A DNA stretch of 64,000 bases from Synanceia verrucosa (taxonomy: Eukaryota > Chordata > Actinopteri > Perciformes > Synanceiidae), in the NCBI GenBank assembly GCA_029721515.1, contig CM056552.1:29278392-29342391 (forward strand), given 5' to 3'. Positions 45,486 to 57,432 of this stretch are shown one piece after another. Each line of letters starts with the position of its first letter. Within the stretch, counting starts at the first letter, position 1. The position numbers and the translations under genes were made by a program. The notes under the pieces were generated by a model, which had not been told where the DNA came from, made no database searches, and saw only the letters and a list, made by a program, of their open reading frames with translations.

Positions 45486-46080
45486 CTGCTAGGAGGAGGA
45501 CGGGTCTGTTCCACGCAGCTGCGGTGCGGAGCCGGAGGAGCAGTCTGGTCCGTGGGTCGGTGAAAGCAGCACGGTGTTCACTCCTGGGCTGAAGGTGGGT
45601 CAGTGAAAGCAGCACGGTGTTCACTCCTGGGCTGAAGGTGGGTCAGTGAAAGCAGCACGGTGTTCACTCCTGGGCTGAAGGTGGGTCAGTGAAAGCAGCA
45701 CGGTGTTCACTCCTGGGCTGAAGGTGGGTCAGTGAAAGCAGCACGGTGTTCACTCCTGGGCTGAAGGTGGGTCAGTGAAAGCAGCACGGTGTTCACTCCT
45801 GGGCTGAAGGTGGGTCAGTGAAAGCAGCACGGTGTTCACTCCTGGGCTGAAGGTGGGTCAGTGAAAGCAGCACGGTGTTCACTCCTGGGCTGGATATCTT
45901 TGTTAGTGTCTGCTCCTCCTCAGCCTCTCTCTCACTGTCTCCTGCCTCTCCTCCGCATCTCTGCGTCCTGTCGGCTCCTGCTCGTCTCTCATTAATGTCA
46001 AGTGCACAGAAACACAGCACAAGCATTTCCGGTCTCTGTATGCCAAAATAAATGTCTGCTGTCTCTCCATTTTCCAACAT
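45486..46080 (-). promoter_or_regulatory. cntn2: Candidate cntn2 promoter and first non-coding exon
   Basis: This block has many CpGs compared with its surroundings. On the minus strand it ends with a good donor, CTAGCAG/GTAAAC (45484-45485 is GT). A leader exon ending here would splice to the ATG exon at 26069 over a 19-kb intron. The transcription start is not defined and a 43-bp tandem repeat fills its middle. The assignment is inference. Confidence 0.35.
45554..45893. repeat. 43-bp minisatellite, about 8 near-perfect units
   Basis: The unit GGGTCAGTGAAAGCAGCACG plus GTGTTCACTCCTGGGCTGAAGGT repeats every 43 bases from 45554. Only the first unit differs (GGGTCGG). Near-identity implies recent expansion and probable length polymorphism. 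Confidence 0.97.
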
Positions 46081-46109
46081 CGTGTAATCTGGGCATTTTA
46101 AAACTACAA

Positions 46110-46305
46110 ATCAAAGCAATAACCGTGCCTTACTACTGTAAATAGCATCCTATTTCTTACAAAACCACATTTATGTATTTTATATTTCACGTATTTTACG
46201 TTATAATTATTTTTTTCTTACATTTGACAAAGCACCCTTTGTATGCATTGCCATATAATGACAATAAATGCTTTGAATCTAATTTGATTCGATTTGAGAA
46301 CATAA
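46110..46305 (+). repeat. Interspersed repeat (LINE-tail-like), copy 1
   Basis: GTGCCTTACTACTGTAAATA through ATAATGACAATAAATGCTTT and a TTTGATTCGATTTG tail. The same order recurs at 61345..61565. The ATGACAATAA tail resembles 3' ends of fish LINEs. Confidence 0.5.
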
Positions 46306-47054
46306 TAGACTATTTTATTGGTCTCCGTCAGGGGAAATTCACTCGTTACAGCAGCATGAACAAACTATAAGTAAGAAAAATAAGAAAAAAAATAATACAA
46401 CAATAATAAAATTATTAAATAGGAATAATATTAATAGATATTTACAGTATGTGCTAAAAATCGATTTTTAATAGCGAATGAAATGAAACAAAATACAATA
46501 TTAAGATGGGGAGTACCAGATCGTGGTACAGAATTAGCATGCTTTAGCTAGCCAAGTCATTTTTATATTTATATGTAAGCGTATACTTTTTGCAGTGTTT
46601 AGCAAATATGAGCTGTAGTTGCACACAGAGATCCTCATTACTATAAAAGAAAGAAAATCATTTAAGTCTGAAGACCCTTAATCTATAAGCTTTAATTTTG
46701 AAGGAAAGAATAAGTGACTTCCGGTATATGTCTCACTAGCTTGACGGTTGCATCTCCTTTTGTTGTTGCCTGGAAGTGAAGCCCAGAGGGGGCAGGTGCT
46801 GCTGCCTCCCTGCCTCCCTCCACACCCTGCTCCCTGGGGACCAGGAGGAGAAAGAGAGCGGCTCATTACAGCATGCATGGAGGCACGCTGGGTGATATCA
46901 CCTCCACAGTCATGATGAAGGATCACGAGCATAGTAGTCTGTGTATTACTTAACATAGACTTTATTATACTTTTCGCTTTGCAAAAGACAAAATAAAAAA
47001 CAACATCAATATCCAGTAATGAATTGAAAAAAACTAAGGACTAATAAAGTGAGT

Positions 47055-47141
47055 GATAATAATAATAATAATAATAATAATTATTATTATTATTATTATT
47101 ATAAATTAGCCAATGTTCACATGTATTAAAATGTAGGTTTA

Positions 47142-47207
<66 letters not shown>

Positions 47208-47225
47208 ACACATATATATATTTCA
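47055..47225. repeat. (AAT)n/(ATT)n inverted microsatellite and (TA)n
   Basis: About eight AAT units are followed directly by about eight ATT units, a self-complementary hairpin. A (TA)n tract of 61 bases follows at 47143..47203. Confidence 0.95.
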
Positions 47226-47708
47226 TTTTTAATTACTGTTAGTCTAATGTCAAATATATATTTTTTATTTAGATTCATTTACACAGGTGGCTGTAATACT
47301 GAGAATCTGAGAATGTTTTGTTGAGAATTTAGAGTGCTTCTTTATCAGTTGCTACCACTAAAAGGAGACAGAAAGACAGGACATCCACAATGAAAAGTAA
47401 AAGCACCTGTAAAAACAGCTTCTGTGAGAGTGACAGTGTGACAGTGTGAGGAGTGAGCACTGATCCGTTTCAATGATTTCATATTTCAGCTTCAGGGTCA
47501 TTAGAGCAGAACTAACAACACACAAAGTGTCACCAATTAGACAGCAGGATCATCTGATCATCACACAGCAACAGACAGCATGCACAGCCACTGGGTCCTC
47601 CAGGCTAATTGGTAATTACTCAAGTCCCAGTGTCTCAAACTTGAGTGATGTGTGCTTAATTAATCTGCAACATTCACTCCCTTGTTTTTCTGCTAAATAA
47701 TGAGCTTG

Positions 47709-48076
47709 TGGGCGGCACGGTTGTGTAGTGGTTAGCACTGTTTCCTCACAGCAAGAAGGTACCGGGTTTGATTCCCGGCCCGGGGCCTTTCTGTGTGGAG
47801 TTTGCATGTTCTCCTCATGTCTGTGTGGGTTCTCTCTGGTACTCTGGCTTCGTCCCACCATCCAAAAACATGCATGGGGATTAGGTTAATTGGTTAATTT
47901 AAATTGACCGTAGGTGTGAATGTGAGTGTGAGTGGTTGTCTGTCTCTATGTGTCCTGTGATGAACTGGAGACTTGTCCAGGGTGTACCCTGCCTTTCATA
48001 AGACAGCTGGGATAGACTCCAGCCCCCCCAAAGACCCTATGAGAGGATAAGAAGTAGAAAATGGATGGATGGATAG
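47709..48076 (+). mobile_element. tRNA-derived SINE, copy d, with 8-bp target duplication
   Basis: A full-length plus-strand copy. The A box region reads TGTGTAGTGGTTAGCAC, the B box region GGGTTTGATTCCCGG, and the tail GTAGAAAATGGATGGATGG. TGAGCTTG flanks it at 47701..47708 and 48077..48084. Confidence 0.88.
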
Positions 48077-48084
48077 TGAGCTTG

Positions 48085-49943
48085 CAAGAGCACCTCAGCT
48101 AAAAAGATGAGAGGTGCAGACTGAGAGGAGCCGGTTCAAACTGGATCAGACATCCATCCATCTATTTTCTAGCTCTTTGGTGTGGTCAAAGGTTGTCAAT
48201 CCAGGGAAACGTACCGGCAGCAAATATAGTAACATATTGAACACTAGTTTTTTTTTACAAATGTAATAATGTATTGACTGAACCACTGACAGCCCATCCC
48301 TTCAGGCTTCCCTCAAAAGTCACTGCACTGAAATGATTCTTATGAACATAAACAATGAACATGACTGTTAGTTAGTACTAACAGCTGGTAGCTTGTAGAA
48401 CACTGCTGTGACGAGCAGTAAATGAATGAATAAATGAATGAATGGCAGGACAGAGAGCAGCAGGCAGTTTATTACAGTCCTACAACATCCACAGATTCTT
48501 TTTCTTTGTGAGAACATTTGATTTATTGCTTGCTGTCGTGGTGCAATTTCAACTAATGTAACAAAAATGTTTTTGACACATGACAACTAATAAGTGACCC
48601 CTGGTCTCCAGCGATGATTTCTGGTGCTTGAATTGATTGTTTTTTATTTTACATGAAAGCATAATACTCTACTTGTTTCCAGTGTGTCTTTCTTAGACTG
48701 GAACAAATGTTGATTATGCCCATAACCCAGGAAGCAGTTATGTTTCCTCTGAAATGTATTTGGTGATGCAGCATATTTAGCATATTTAGAAGGCTAGTCA
48801 TACTGTGTGATGATCAGTAAATGGAAAGTATTCATCAAATAGATAGTAATGTTGTAAAGATGGAGTAACTCTACCCTCTCTGGGTATTTAGCTGTCCCAG
48901 ACAGACTCGCCAGCTCACCCCATCACCCCCCACCACCACCACCCCACTGTCTGCCCTCTGCTCTCCCTGCTGTCCTATTCATTTTCATTTGGGCTCTGCA
49001 TGAACACAAACCACCCTCCAACTGTCATATGTCATCTTCCCCAGGCTGACTGCATGTGTGTGTGTGGTGTCAGATTTATCAAATGAGGTTGACTAGGAGT
49101 GATGTGCAGCAGAGCAAAAGAGTTGAATATATGACCTAATGAAACACCAGACATACACATGTATCAAGTGTCCAGGATGAAATGATTGTCAGTGCTACGC
49201 ACTATGGTATGTATTTACATATTGTGTCTCATACTCTGTGTGCACTATATGTACTATATGTACTGTATGTGTTATTTGTCCCATTTACATCCCAGCAGGG
49301 GAGTGGTGCCTGAAGAGGTAGGTATATCCTACCCTTATTTTAAACTGTACTTAAAAAAGAGCATCTCATCCAGCAAAATATAAATAAGCTGTGTTCTAAA
49401 CAGTGCCATGAAAAGCTATACTTACCCTGTCGCCCTGATGTAACATTGTGAGATTGTTTTGATTAGTTTACTTCATCTTTTCAATTCATTTCATTAATTA
49501 GAAACTCCAAGAGTCATGTCTTGTCATATTATCGAAGGTAAGCTTTTTTTCTATCATTCCTTTGAAGGAAGAACAGTTTGATGAAATAATCCAGTAACAA
49601 TAATTCATTTCCTGTTTCTTCTATCACTAGTCCAGCAAGAAGTGCAGATAAAAAAAGACTTTCCACTTCAACTACACCAAGCCATTTGTGAAATTCATCT
49701 GTACTGTGGTGACTACTGTGCCTTTACAAAAATAGAGATAAATTATTAACTTCAGCAGTCACTTTGCGACTACGTAACCTAATTCAGTCTGTCCAAATAA
49801 AACAAATCTTCCATTTCAACTTGGGCATTTGTTGCTTCATCAGTCAGTTTGTTTGTTTGTTTGTTTTTCAAAAATAGAAATACAATTTGGAATATTAGAA
49901 CAAAGATGTCTGATCAGACTGACATAACAGGCTGCAGTGAGAC
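48085..49943. other. Intergenic, nothing recognised
   Basis: No conserved protein match, RNA gene or clear repeat was seen apart from a short (GTTT)n run near 49850. Confidence 0.4.
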
Positions 49944-50339
49944 AGCTCAAGTCAAGTCAAGTTTATTTGTATAGCCCAATATCACAAGTTACAGAGAGTT
50001 TTACAATCTATACAGGATATGACACCTCTGTCCTTTACAAACTACCGTCACATGCTCACTCCCTAAAAAAACTTTTAACAGGGAAAAAGAAACGGAAGAA
50101 ACTTGAGGAAGAGCAACAGAGGAGGGATCCCTCTTCAGGATGGACAGATGGGAAATAGATGCCATTTGGCCAGCATGTCCTCTTCTCCACCACACCAAAC
50201 AGGAGAAGCCTCAACAAGATGTCTTCATCACCACCAAGTCACACTTTACCAGAAGATGAAGCCTGGTCTGTCCAACCACTACTCCACCAGGTAGACTGGA
50301 TCCATGGACACCTGTGAGATGAGAAACAGGGACTCTGAG

Positions 50340-50760
50340 GCAGAAAGATAGCTTCTACCATAGTCATGTTTTGTGGTTGAACATCATTAAATAATGCTAG
50401 TTTAGCACGATGTGCAATAACTTAACATTGTGTAAATTAATTTATGTTGACATTATGTCTTATTTCAAGAAATCTTCTCGAGACATTTTCAATTGGTCCG
50501 TTGACAGATTTTTTTGCTTAATTCAAGCAAAAGCAAAAAAAATGCTTGAATTCAGCAAAAAAAAAACTGCTAACATGAAAGTGAAGTGCCAAGTGAAAAT
50601 GTCTCGATAAGATTTCTTGAAGTAAGACATAATTTCTGAGAAACAAGGCCCTCGGTCTTAGTGCAAATTTTAAGTGATATTGTCTGAAATTAAGTGTAAA
50701 GATATAATTTGACTACAAATAAGAGAAATATTCTTGGCAAGATTTTGATTTTTTGCAGTG
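50340..50760. mobile_element. MITE with internal hairpin inserted in the LINE 3' UTR
   Basis: Sequence absent from LINE copy 1 begins near 50340. Its right end GATTTTGATTTTTTGCAGTG resembles a common fish hAT-type MITE terminus. A fold-back pairs ATGTCTTATTTCAAGAAATC (near 50454) with GATTTCTTGAAGTAAGACAT (ending near 50630). The left end is not well defined. Confidence 0.55.
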
Positions 50761-50934
50761 CAAACAGATGAAGCCTGGATGACACCACCTCCTCCCCACC
50801 AAGTAGCCTCAGCTCATGAACACCAGGAAGATGAAAAAGCACAAGGACTCCGGGGAAGAAGATGATTAGTAAAATGACTTAATGGAGGCATGCAAATGAA
50901 GAAGAAGAGAAGCTCAGTGGAGGAAGTCCTCCAG

Positions 50935-52550
50935 GAGTCTAGACCTATAGCAGCATAACTAAGGACTGATCCAAGGAGTCCAGACCTACAGCGGCATAAC
51001 TAAGGACTGATCCAAGGAGTCTAGACCTATAGCAGCATAACTAAGGACTGATCCAAGGAGTCCAGACCTACAGCGGCATAACTAAGGACTGATCCAAGGA
51101 GTCTAGACCTACAGCAGCAGAACTAAGGACTGATCCAAGGAGTCTAGACCTACAGCAGCATAACTAAGGACTGATCCAAGGAGTCTAGACCTATAGCAGC
51201 AGAACTAAGGACTGATCCAAGGAGTCTAGACCTACAGCAGCATAACTAAGGACTGATCCAAGGAGTCTAGACCTATAGCAGCAGAACTAAGGACTGATCC
51301 AAGGAGTCTAGACCTATAGCAGCATGACTAAGGACTGATCCAAGGAGTCTAGACCTATAGCAGCAGAACTAAGGACTGATCCAAGGAGTCTAGACCTATA
51401 GCAGCAGAACTAAGGACTGATCCAAGGAGTCTAGACCTATAGCAGCAGAACTAAGGACTGATCCAAGGAGTCTAGACCTATAGCAGCAGAACTAAGGACT
51501 GATCCAAGGAGTCTAGACCTATAGCAGCAGAACTAAGGACTGATCCAAGGAGTCTAGACCTATAGCAGCATGACTAAGGACTGATCCAAGGAGTCTAGAC
51601 CTATAGCAGCAGAACTAAGGACTGATCCAAGGAGTCTAGACCTATAGCAGCAGAACTAAGGACTGATCCAAGGAGTCTAGATAGACCTATAGCAGCATGA
51701 CTAAGGACTGATCCAAGGAGTCTAGACCTATAGCAGCATGACTAAGGACTGATCCAAGGAGTCTAGATAGACCTATAGCAGCATGACTAAGGACTGATCC
51801 AAGGAGTCTAGACCTATAGCAGCAGAACTAAGGACTGATCCAAGGAGTCTAGATAGACCTATAGCAGCATGACTAAGGACTGATCCAAGGAGTCTAGACC
51901 TATAGCAGCAGAACTAAGGACTGATCCAAGGAGTCTAGATAGACCTATAGCAGCATGACTAAGGACTGATCCAAGGAGTCTAGACCTATAGCAGCAGAAC
52001 TAAGGACTGATCCAAGGAGTCTAGATAGACCTATAGCAGCATGACTAAGGACTGATCCAAGGAGTCTAGACCTATAGCAGCAGAACTAAGGACTGATCCA
52101 AGGAGTCTAGACCTATAGCAGCAGAACTATGGACTGATCCAAGGAGTCTAGACCTATAGCAACAGAACTAAGGACTGATCCAAGGAGTCTAGACCTATAG
52201 CAGCATGACTAAGGATTGATCCAAGGAGTCTAGACCTATAGCAGCAGAACTAAGGATTGATCAGAGGAGCCTAGACCTATAGCAGCAGGACTAAGGACTG
52301 ATCCAAGGAGTCTAGACCTATAGCAGCATAACTATGGACTGATCCAAGGAGTCTAGACCTATAGCAGCATAACTAAGGACTGATCCAAGGAGTCTAGACC
52401 TATAGCAGCAGAACTAAGGACTGATCCAAGGAGTCTAGACCTATAGCAGCAGAACTAAGGACTGATCCAAGGATTCTAGACCTATAGCAGCATAACTAAG
52501 GACTGATCCAAAGAGTCTAGACCTATAGCAGCATGACTATAGTCAGTCTG
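50935..52550. repeat. 41-bp minisatellite, about 39 units, derived from LINE 3' UTR
   Basis: The unit GGACTGATCCAAGGAGTCTA plus GACCTATAGCAGCATAACTAA recurs every 41 bases. A 45-base variant has a duplicated ATAG (TCTAGATAGACC). In the LINE sense it reads CCTTGGATCAGTCCTTAGTT..., matching the single unit in copy 1 at about 481..525. Each unit keeps a TCTAGA site. Confidence 0.97.
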
Positions 52551-52558
52551 GATCAGTC

Positions 52559-53405
52559 CTAACTATAAGCACTATCAAAAAGGAAAGTCTTAAGCCTACT
52601 CTTGAATAAGGGGATGGTGTCTGCCTCCCGGACTGAAAGAGGGAGTTGGTTCCACAGAAGAGGAGCTTGATAACTGAAAGCTCTAGCTCCCATTCTAGTT
52701 TTATAAACTCTAGGAACCTCTAATAGTCCTGCATTCTGAGAGCACAGAGTTCTAGGTGGATTATAAGGCACTATTAGCTCTTTAAGATAAGATGGTGCCT
52801 GACCATTCAGTGCCTTGTAGGTGAGGAGGAGGATTTTAAATTCTATTCTAGATTTTACAGGGAGCCAGTGCAGAGAGGCTAACACCGGAGAAATATGGTC
52901 TCTTTTCCTGGTTCTGGTCAGAACATATGCTGCAGCGTTCTGGACCAGCTGGAGAGTCTTGATAGACTTATTAGGGCAGCCTGATAATAACGAGTTACAA
53001 TAGTCCAGCCTAGAAGTAACAAATGCATGGACTAATTTTTCTGCATCATTTTGAGAAAGAATATGCCTGATTTTTGTGATGTTACGCAGATGGAAAAAAG
53101 CAGATCGAGAAGTTAGCTTCATGTGGACGTTGAATGACATACTGAATCTTGGTCAAAAATAAGTCATTAGAGATTTTTGGGGCCAATTACAATAACTTCA
53201 GTTTTGTCTGAGTATAACATCCAGGTTTTATGTCCTTAGGCATGCTTGTAGTTTTGCTAACTAGTTGGTGTCGTCTGGCTTGGGCGACAAATATAGCTGA
53301 GTATCATCGGCATAACAGTGAAAGTTTATGGATGTTTTGTTTTATAACATTTCTAATAACATTGTCTGAAGAAAGCATATAGGTGAATAGAACTGGCTCA
53401 TTGGA
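52559..53405 (-). pseudogene. L2-like reverse transcriptase, C-terminal half, frameshifted
   Basis: An open frame of 193 codons (52559..53140) contains LVHAFVTSRLDYCNSLLSGC, LHWLPVKSRIEFKILLLTYK and FKSRLKTFLFDSAYS and ends as in copy 1. Upstream, in shifted frames, are the catalytic YADD motif (53303..53314, within HCYADDTQLYLSPKPDDT) and WMLYSDKTEVIVIGPK. Upstream of about 53405 the match is lost. It is a dead LINE ORF2 fragment. Confidence 0.8.
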
Positions 53406-55203
53406 GTGCATGGAGGACTCATCATTAACATGTACAAACTGGGATCAATCTCATCTCTCTCTTGAACTGGCCATCACTCCATTCTAGTAGACAGTAGTTT
53501 GAGTAGTATCCTCATACCCAAAACCTGTACCTCCTTTGGTCACACATGCTGTATTTTCAGTTTCCTGCTGCAGATGACTGGAATATTTTGCAACTAAATT
53601 AAAAGCGTTTTAAATCAGGTGTTGCTCTACTTGGGATGTATTTGTGAAACAGCAGGAAAATCTAAACAATAAGCAAACAGTCTGTATTGCTATCAGCAAG
53701 TTTGTCCATTTTTAAGGCAAAACATCTTTCAGTTTTTCTGAGAGTTCTTCAAGGTCATTTGAAATGTTACGTATGTGTTTTTTCTGCTCTGTCATTAGAC
53801 ACAAGACAAACCTTTAGATAAGAAGCACTTGTCTCATCAAGAATCTGCTGTTGTGTATGGTTTTTTTTCACTTTACAGTTCTGTGTGCCACTTTATAAGC
53901 TGCCATTTCACTGATCTTTTTCAAAGATTTTCTCTTGCTGGCTTTGTTCACAGAGTTTTCTCTGAAAGAAGTTGAGTGGGATGAAATGTTTCTTCTTAAT
54001 TTGTTGGGTCTCTGGTCTCTCCTCATATTCCACTCCGTTCACTGTGAACCCAAAAGCAAGAAGGGTTTGTCATATTTCCTCGACTTGTGGCCTTTCATGC
54101 TTCAGTGAGAACCACTGAGGTAAGGAGGCAGGAAGGAGAGAGAGAGAAGAGTACTTCTGATGACCAACCACATTCAGACTGTGTATTTCAGTAATGTGTG
54201 CTTATAATTAATAATTAATTTGGGTTCATTACTGAAAAAAAGGCACTTTTCCAGGCATGTGTGAAGTCTCATATCCAAATGTGAAACATCATCACCATTG
54301 GCACCTGGTATTGATCAGCCAAGTTCACCATATCAATGAATAAAAACACAGAAGGAGGGTTGAAGATGTGCATCTCTGATTGGTTGGTTGTCAGAAGTCT
54401 CTCCCTCAGATCCTCCCTCTCCTTCCTGTCGTCATGTTGTACAGTATATTATGTGAATATATACTCCCAGGTGGTGAATGACCGGCAGGCCAGACTGCAC
54501 TCCCCTAAGGCTGCTTCCATCTGTTGCTCAGAGCAGCACAATCAATACCACTGATGTTAATGATGGCTAAAAGCCTGCTCAGAAACCCGAGAGGCTCCTT
54601 TAGCCCAGGGCCAGCACAGCTATCCTGGTGGGCTATCAGTCGTCACAGTGGTGAGTTGAAGTCAAAGATGGTTTGTGGTGCAGTATCAGTGTTTCAGTCC
54701 AGATTTAGCCCCAGTTTTGATGCAGCTGTAAAGATGAGCGGGAAACCTTCAGAATGGTTAGCTGCCATGATGAGCATGAATAAGAAACGGTCAGGCTCTG
54801 TTGTTGTCTTAACTGTAGCTCAGAGGATAGAGGGGTCGTAGGTTCATCCGCCACTCCTACTGACCTTCAACGAGACACTGAACCTCAGGTTGCTTTATCC
54901 AGCAGCTCCTGAAAGGCTCATTTCACCATGTTCCTATATGTATGTGACACTTAAGTTAAAAGTAATTCACATGGTGCAATCATGCTTATGTTAATGATTA
55001 TATTATATAACCTTAGATAACATACATAGGGCTGAGAGAATATAGAGCTGACCATGTCCTTGCGTATGAGCTGATCTTCTACCAAATCAGATTTGTGTTG
55101 ATTGTTGAAAAAAAAAACATACATGTAAGTAAGAACGACTTGAGTTTCTTTTCATTATTCATCAAGAAGTACAGGTTTTTGTCATTAAGCGTGGTCTAAA
55201 AAT
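53406..55203. other. Intergenic, mostly unrecognised, one diverged SINE
   Basis: Nothing coding was recognised. At about 54810..54960, CTGTAGCTCAGAGGATAGAG, then GTAGGTTCATCC and GACACTGAACCTCAGGTTGC look like a diverged copy of the SINE at 40635. Confidence 0.4.
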
Positions 55204-55395
55204 TAAGTCAAGTCCATTTTATTTGTATATCCCAATATCACAAATTATCCTCAGCGGGCTTTACAATCTGTACAGGATATGACATCAGTTTGACCCTTTC
55301 ATCCTCTCCCTAAAACAGGGAAACAGGGAAAACATGGTAGAAACCTTCGGATCTGAGGATGGATCCCTCTTCTCAGACTCAAAGAGCCCTGCATA
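55204..55395 (-). mobile_element. L2-like LINE 3' end fragment
   Basis: AAGTCAAGTCCATTTTATTTG, then TATCCCAATATCAC and TACAGGATATGACATC match the terminal part of the LINEs at 1..1797 and 49944..53405, in minus orientation. Confidence 0.75.
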
Positions 55396-56317
55396 TAGGC
55401 CATTTGAGTGATAATTCTACTGTAGATTTATAGAAACAATACAACCATATTTAAAACAATATAAAGTGCATACAACTCCATATTATGCAGAATTACTGGG
55501 AGCCCTGTGACAAGAGGCTTCCAGAGCGATGCAACTGGGACAGAATATTTTTTCAAAATAAAACGTCTTTTAGACTGATCATCTCTATTATTTTTTTGCC
55601 AAATGACCCATGGACATGTACTGATCCACAGCCTGGTGGTTGGAGACCGCTGCTATATTGTAACTATATTGTTAGATAATATGTGTCATAGTGGTGAGAT
55701 AGTGATTGTTTCAATTCTGTTATTATTGCACCTTTGCTTTCTTATCAGAATCAGATATTGTGAAGCAGCACATCTTATTGTAGTGGTGACTGAACCAGGA
55801 CCCACTGAGCATGGCACGTTCAAAGCCAACAATCAGCATGTTCTGGAGCTAAAGCTTCTGAATCAGCATTCACACCAACATACAGTATACCCATACAAAG
55901 ATCCCAAATCACTCAGGGAAGTTCACATAATCCTGTTTCCACACAGATTCAGCTCCCTGCTGTGTCAGCATGTGTACAGCAGCAGCAGGCATATGGCAGC
56001 ATATCTTCATTAACACATTGTATCCTGGTCCCCAGGAGGTCTTCATCAACATCAACATCTCAGCCAACTGGCTTCTCTGCAGGGCTTTTTGTGATTCATA
56101 GAAGTGCTACATTGTGTAAGGTGTTTATGATGCATATTCAGGTGTAACAGGAACTAAATCTTTAGGTTATAAAAAGATATTTCATAATGTCTGCTCCTTG
56201 CCATATGGCAGATATGATCTACACAGATGTATTCAAAACACTGAGGAACAAGGGGATTAATCCATCTTTTTTATTATTATTTTTTTATTTGTGATACAGC
56301 TATATCGCTTGAGTGCA

Positions 56318-56530
56318 GTCACGTCTAGGAAGGATGCTTGTTGTTGTTTGTTCTTATGCACTTCCAGTAACATCAGAGTATCTGGATGGTGCTCCAGAGA
56401 GGATACCATTTAGAGACTTGATGGTTCTCCTGGGGGACTTTAATGCTAAGGGGAGAAACCTGCTGGAGGGTCCTATTTGTGCATCCAGAGTGGAAATGCT
56501 GGATGATTTCCTTTCCTCTTACATGTGATC
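56318..56530 (+). pseudogene. LINE endonuclease fragment (APE type)
   Basis: The plus strand reads MLVVVCSYALPVTSEYLDG, then MVLLGDFNAKG. The (L/V)LLGDFNA block is a conserved part of apurinic-type endonucleases of RTE/CR1-like LINEs. It lacks the rest of the domain and no RT follows. Confidence 0.6.
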
Positions 56531-57278
56531 ATGTTAGGTCTTAAGTGGTTGAAAAAAAATCAAAATAATGTACATCTTTGTTTTTTTTTTTGTCTATTTT
56601 TATCTCTGTTCCCCACAGAGGAACTCACAGCTCCAGTTTAGCTAAAAGAGGGATAACAAACTGCCTCCACCTGCTTGCTTCACAAAGTCTTCATGTACTT
56701 GAGGTAGAGTTTGCTAGTCAGGAGCTTTGTCTGCAGAGCATTTTTTTTTCTCTTCCCATCATTGAATGGTCAGGTGCAAAGCCTTGCTGCTCTATTTTAG
56801 AGGCTGGAGAGACACAAAAGCATGTAATTTCCCCTGCAGGACAAAAAGAGAGGCTGCAAGATCCTTGATATGAGGAAGGTTAAAATGGGTTGAGAATGGC
56901 CAGACAAAACACGTGCCTTTCCTTTTTCTTTAGCAGTGAGGTGGTCAGCAACTTTAACACATATTTCCTCATGTCCTCTGATTATCTGAAGACAATTAGC
57001 ATTTAGATGAGTTGTGTCCTCAAGTCCAACCTTCCCATCAGGGTGTCAGCTTTTTTCCTGAGCATCATCCTTCTTGTGAGTCTGATGGGTTGATTGAAAT
57101 TACCACAGTACTGCAAAGTCAAGTGAGGCAAAGCATAAACTAGAGATCTTTATTTGCCCGCCCTCCTTTCATTTGATTCACTATTATCTTTATTGGAAAG
57201 TTCTCCTGTCTTCAATAGTATTTTTTGGCAAACATTTATCCTTTATCAAATGAAATATAACAGAGGGAATGATATGAC

Positions 57279-57432
57279 GAGTCAAGTCAATTTTATTTGT
57301 ATAGTCCAATATCACAAAGTGCATATTATCCTGTTTTATAGTCCGTACAGGACATGACTCCATCTGTCTTTTTCAAACAACCTTCACATCGACTGATGAA
57401 AAACTCCCTCAAGACAAGACAACCTGAACACT
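57279..57432 (-). mobile_element. L2-like LINE 3' end fragment, diverged
   Basis: GTCAAGTCAATTTTATTTGT, then AGTCCAATATCACAAAG and CCGTACAGGACATGAC match the LINE 3' end in minus orientation, with more divergence than at 55204. Confidence 0.65.

Larger units (their letters stand above)
49944..53405 (-). mobile_element. L2-like LINE, 5'-truncated, copy 2, with expanded 3' UTR
   Basis: The minus strand starts in the RT domain near 53405, continues through the RT C terminus (stop at 52559), then a 3' UTR homologous to 470..1797, and ends in AAACTTGACTTGACTTGAG at about 49944. The 3' UTR is interrupted by a MITE (about 50340..50760) and enlarged by the 41-bp array at 50935..52550. Confidence 0.85.

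Noticed and set aside
45793..46080. 95-codon open frame entering the 43-bp repeat
   Set aside because: It has no recognisable domain and runs into a tandem repeat. It is more likely untranslated leader or promoter sequence.
47709..47790. tRNA-like A and B boxes
   Set aside because: They belong to the SINE head. No cloverleaf with acceptor stem or anticodon arm can be drawn, so it is not a tRNA gene.
50935..52550. Regular direct repeats that could suggest a CRISPR array
   Set aside because: There are no unique spacers, the whole 41-bp unit repeats, the genome is animal, and the unit matches a LINE 3' UTR.
54336..57357. Several open frames of 60-136 codons
   Set aside because: Apart from the LINE endonuclease scrap at 56318..56530, none shows a domain, splice structure or family resemblance.
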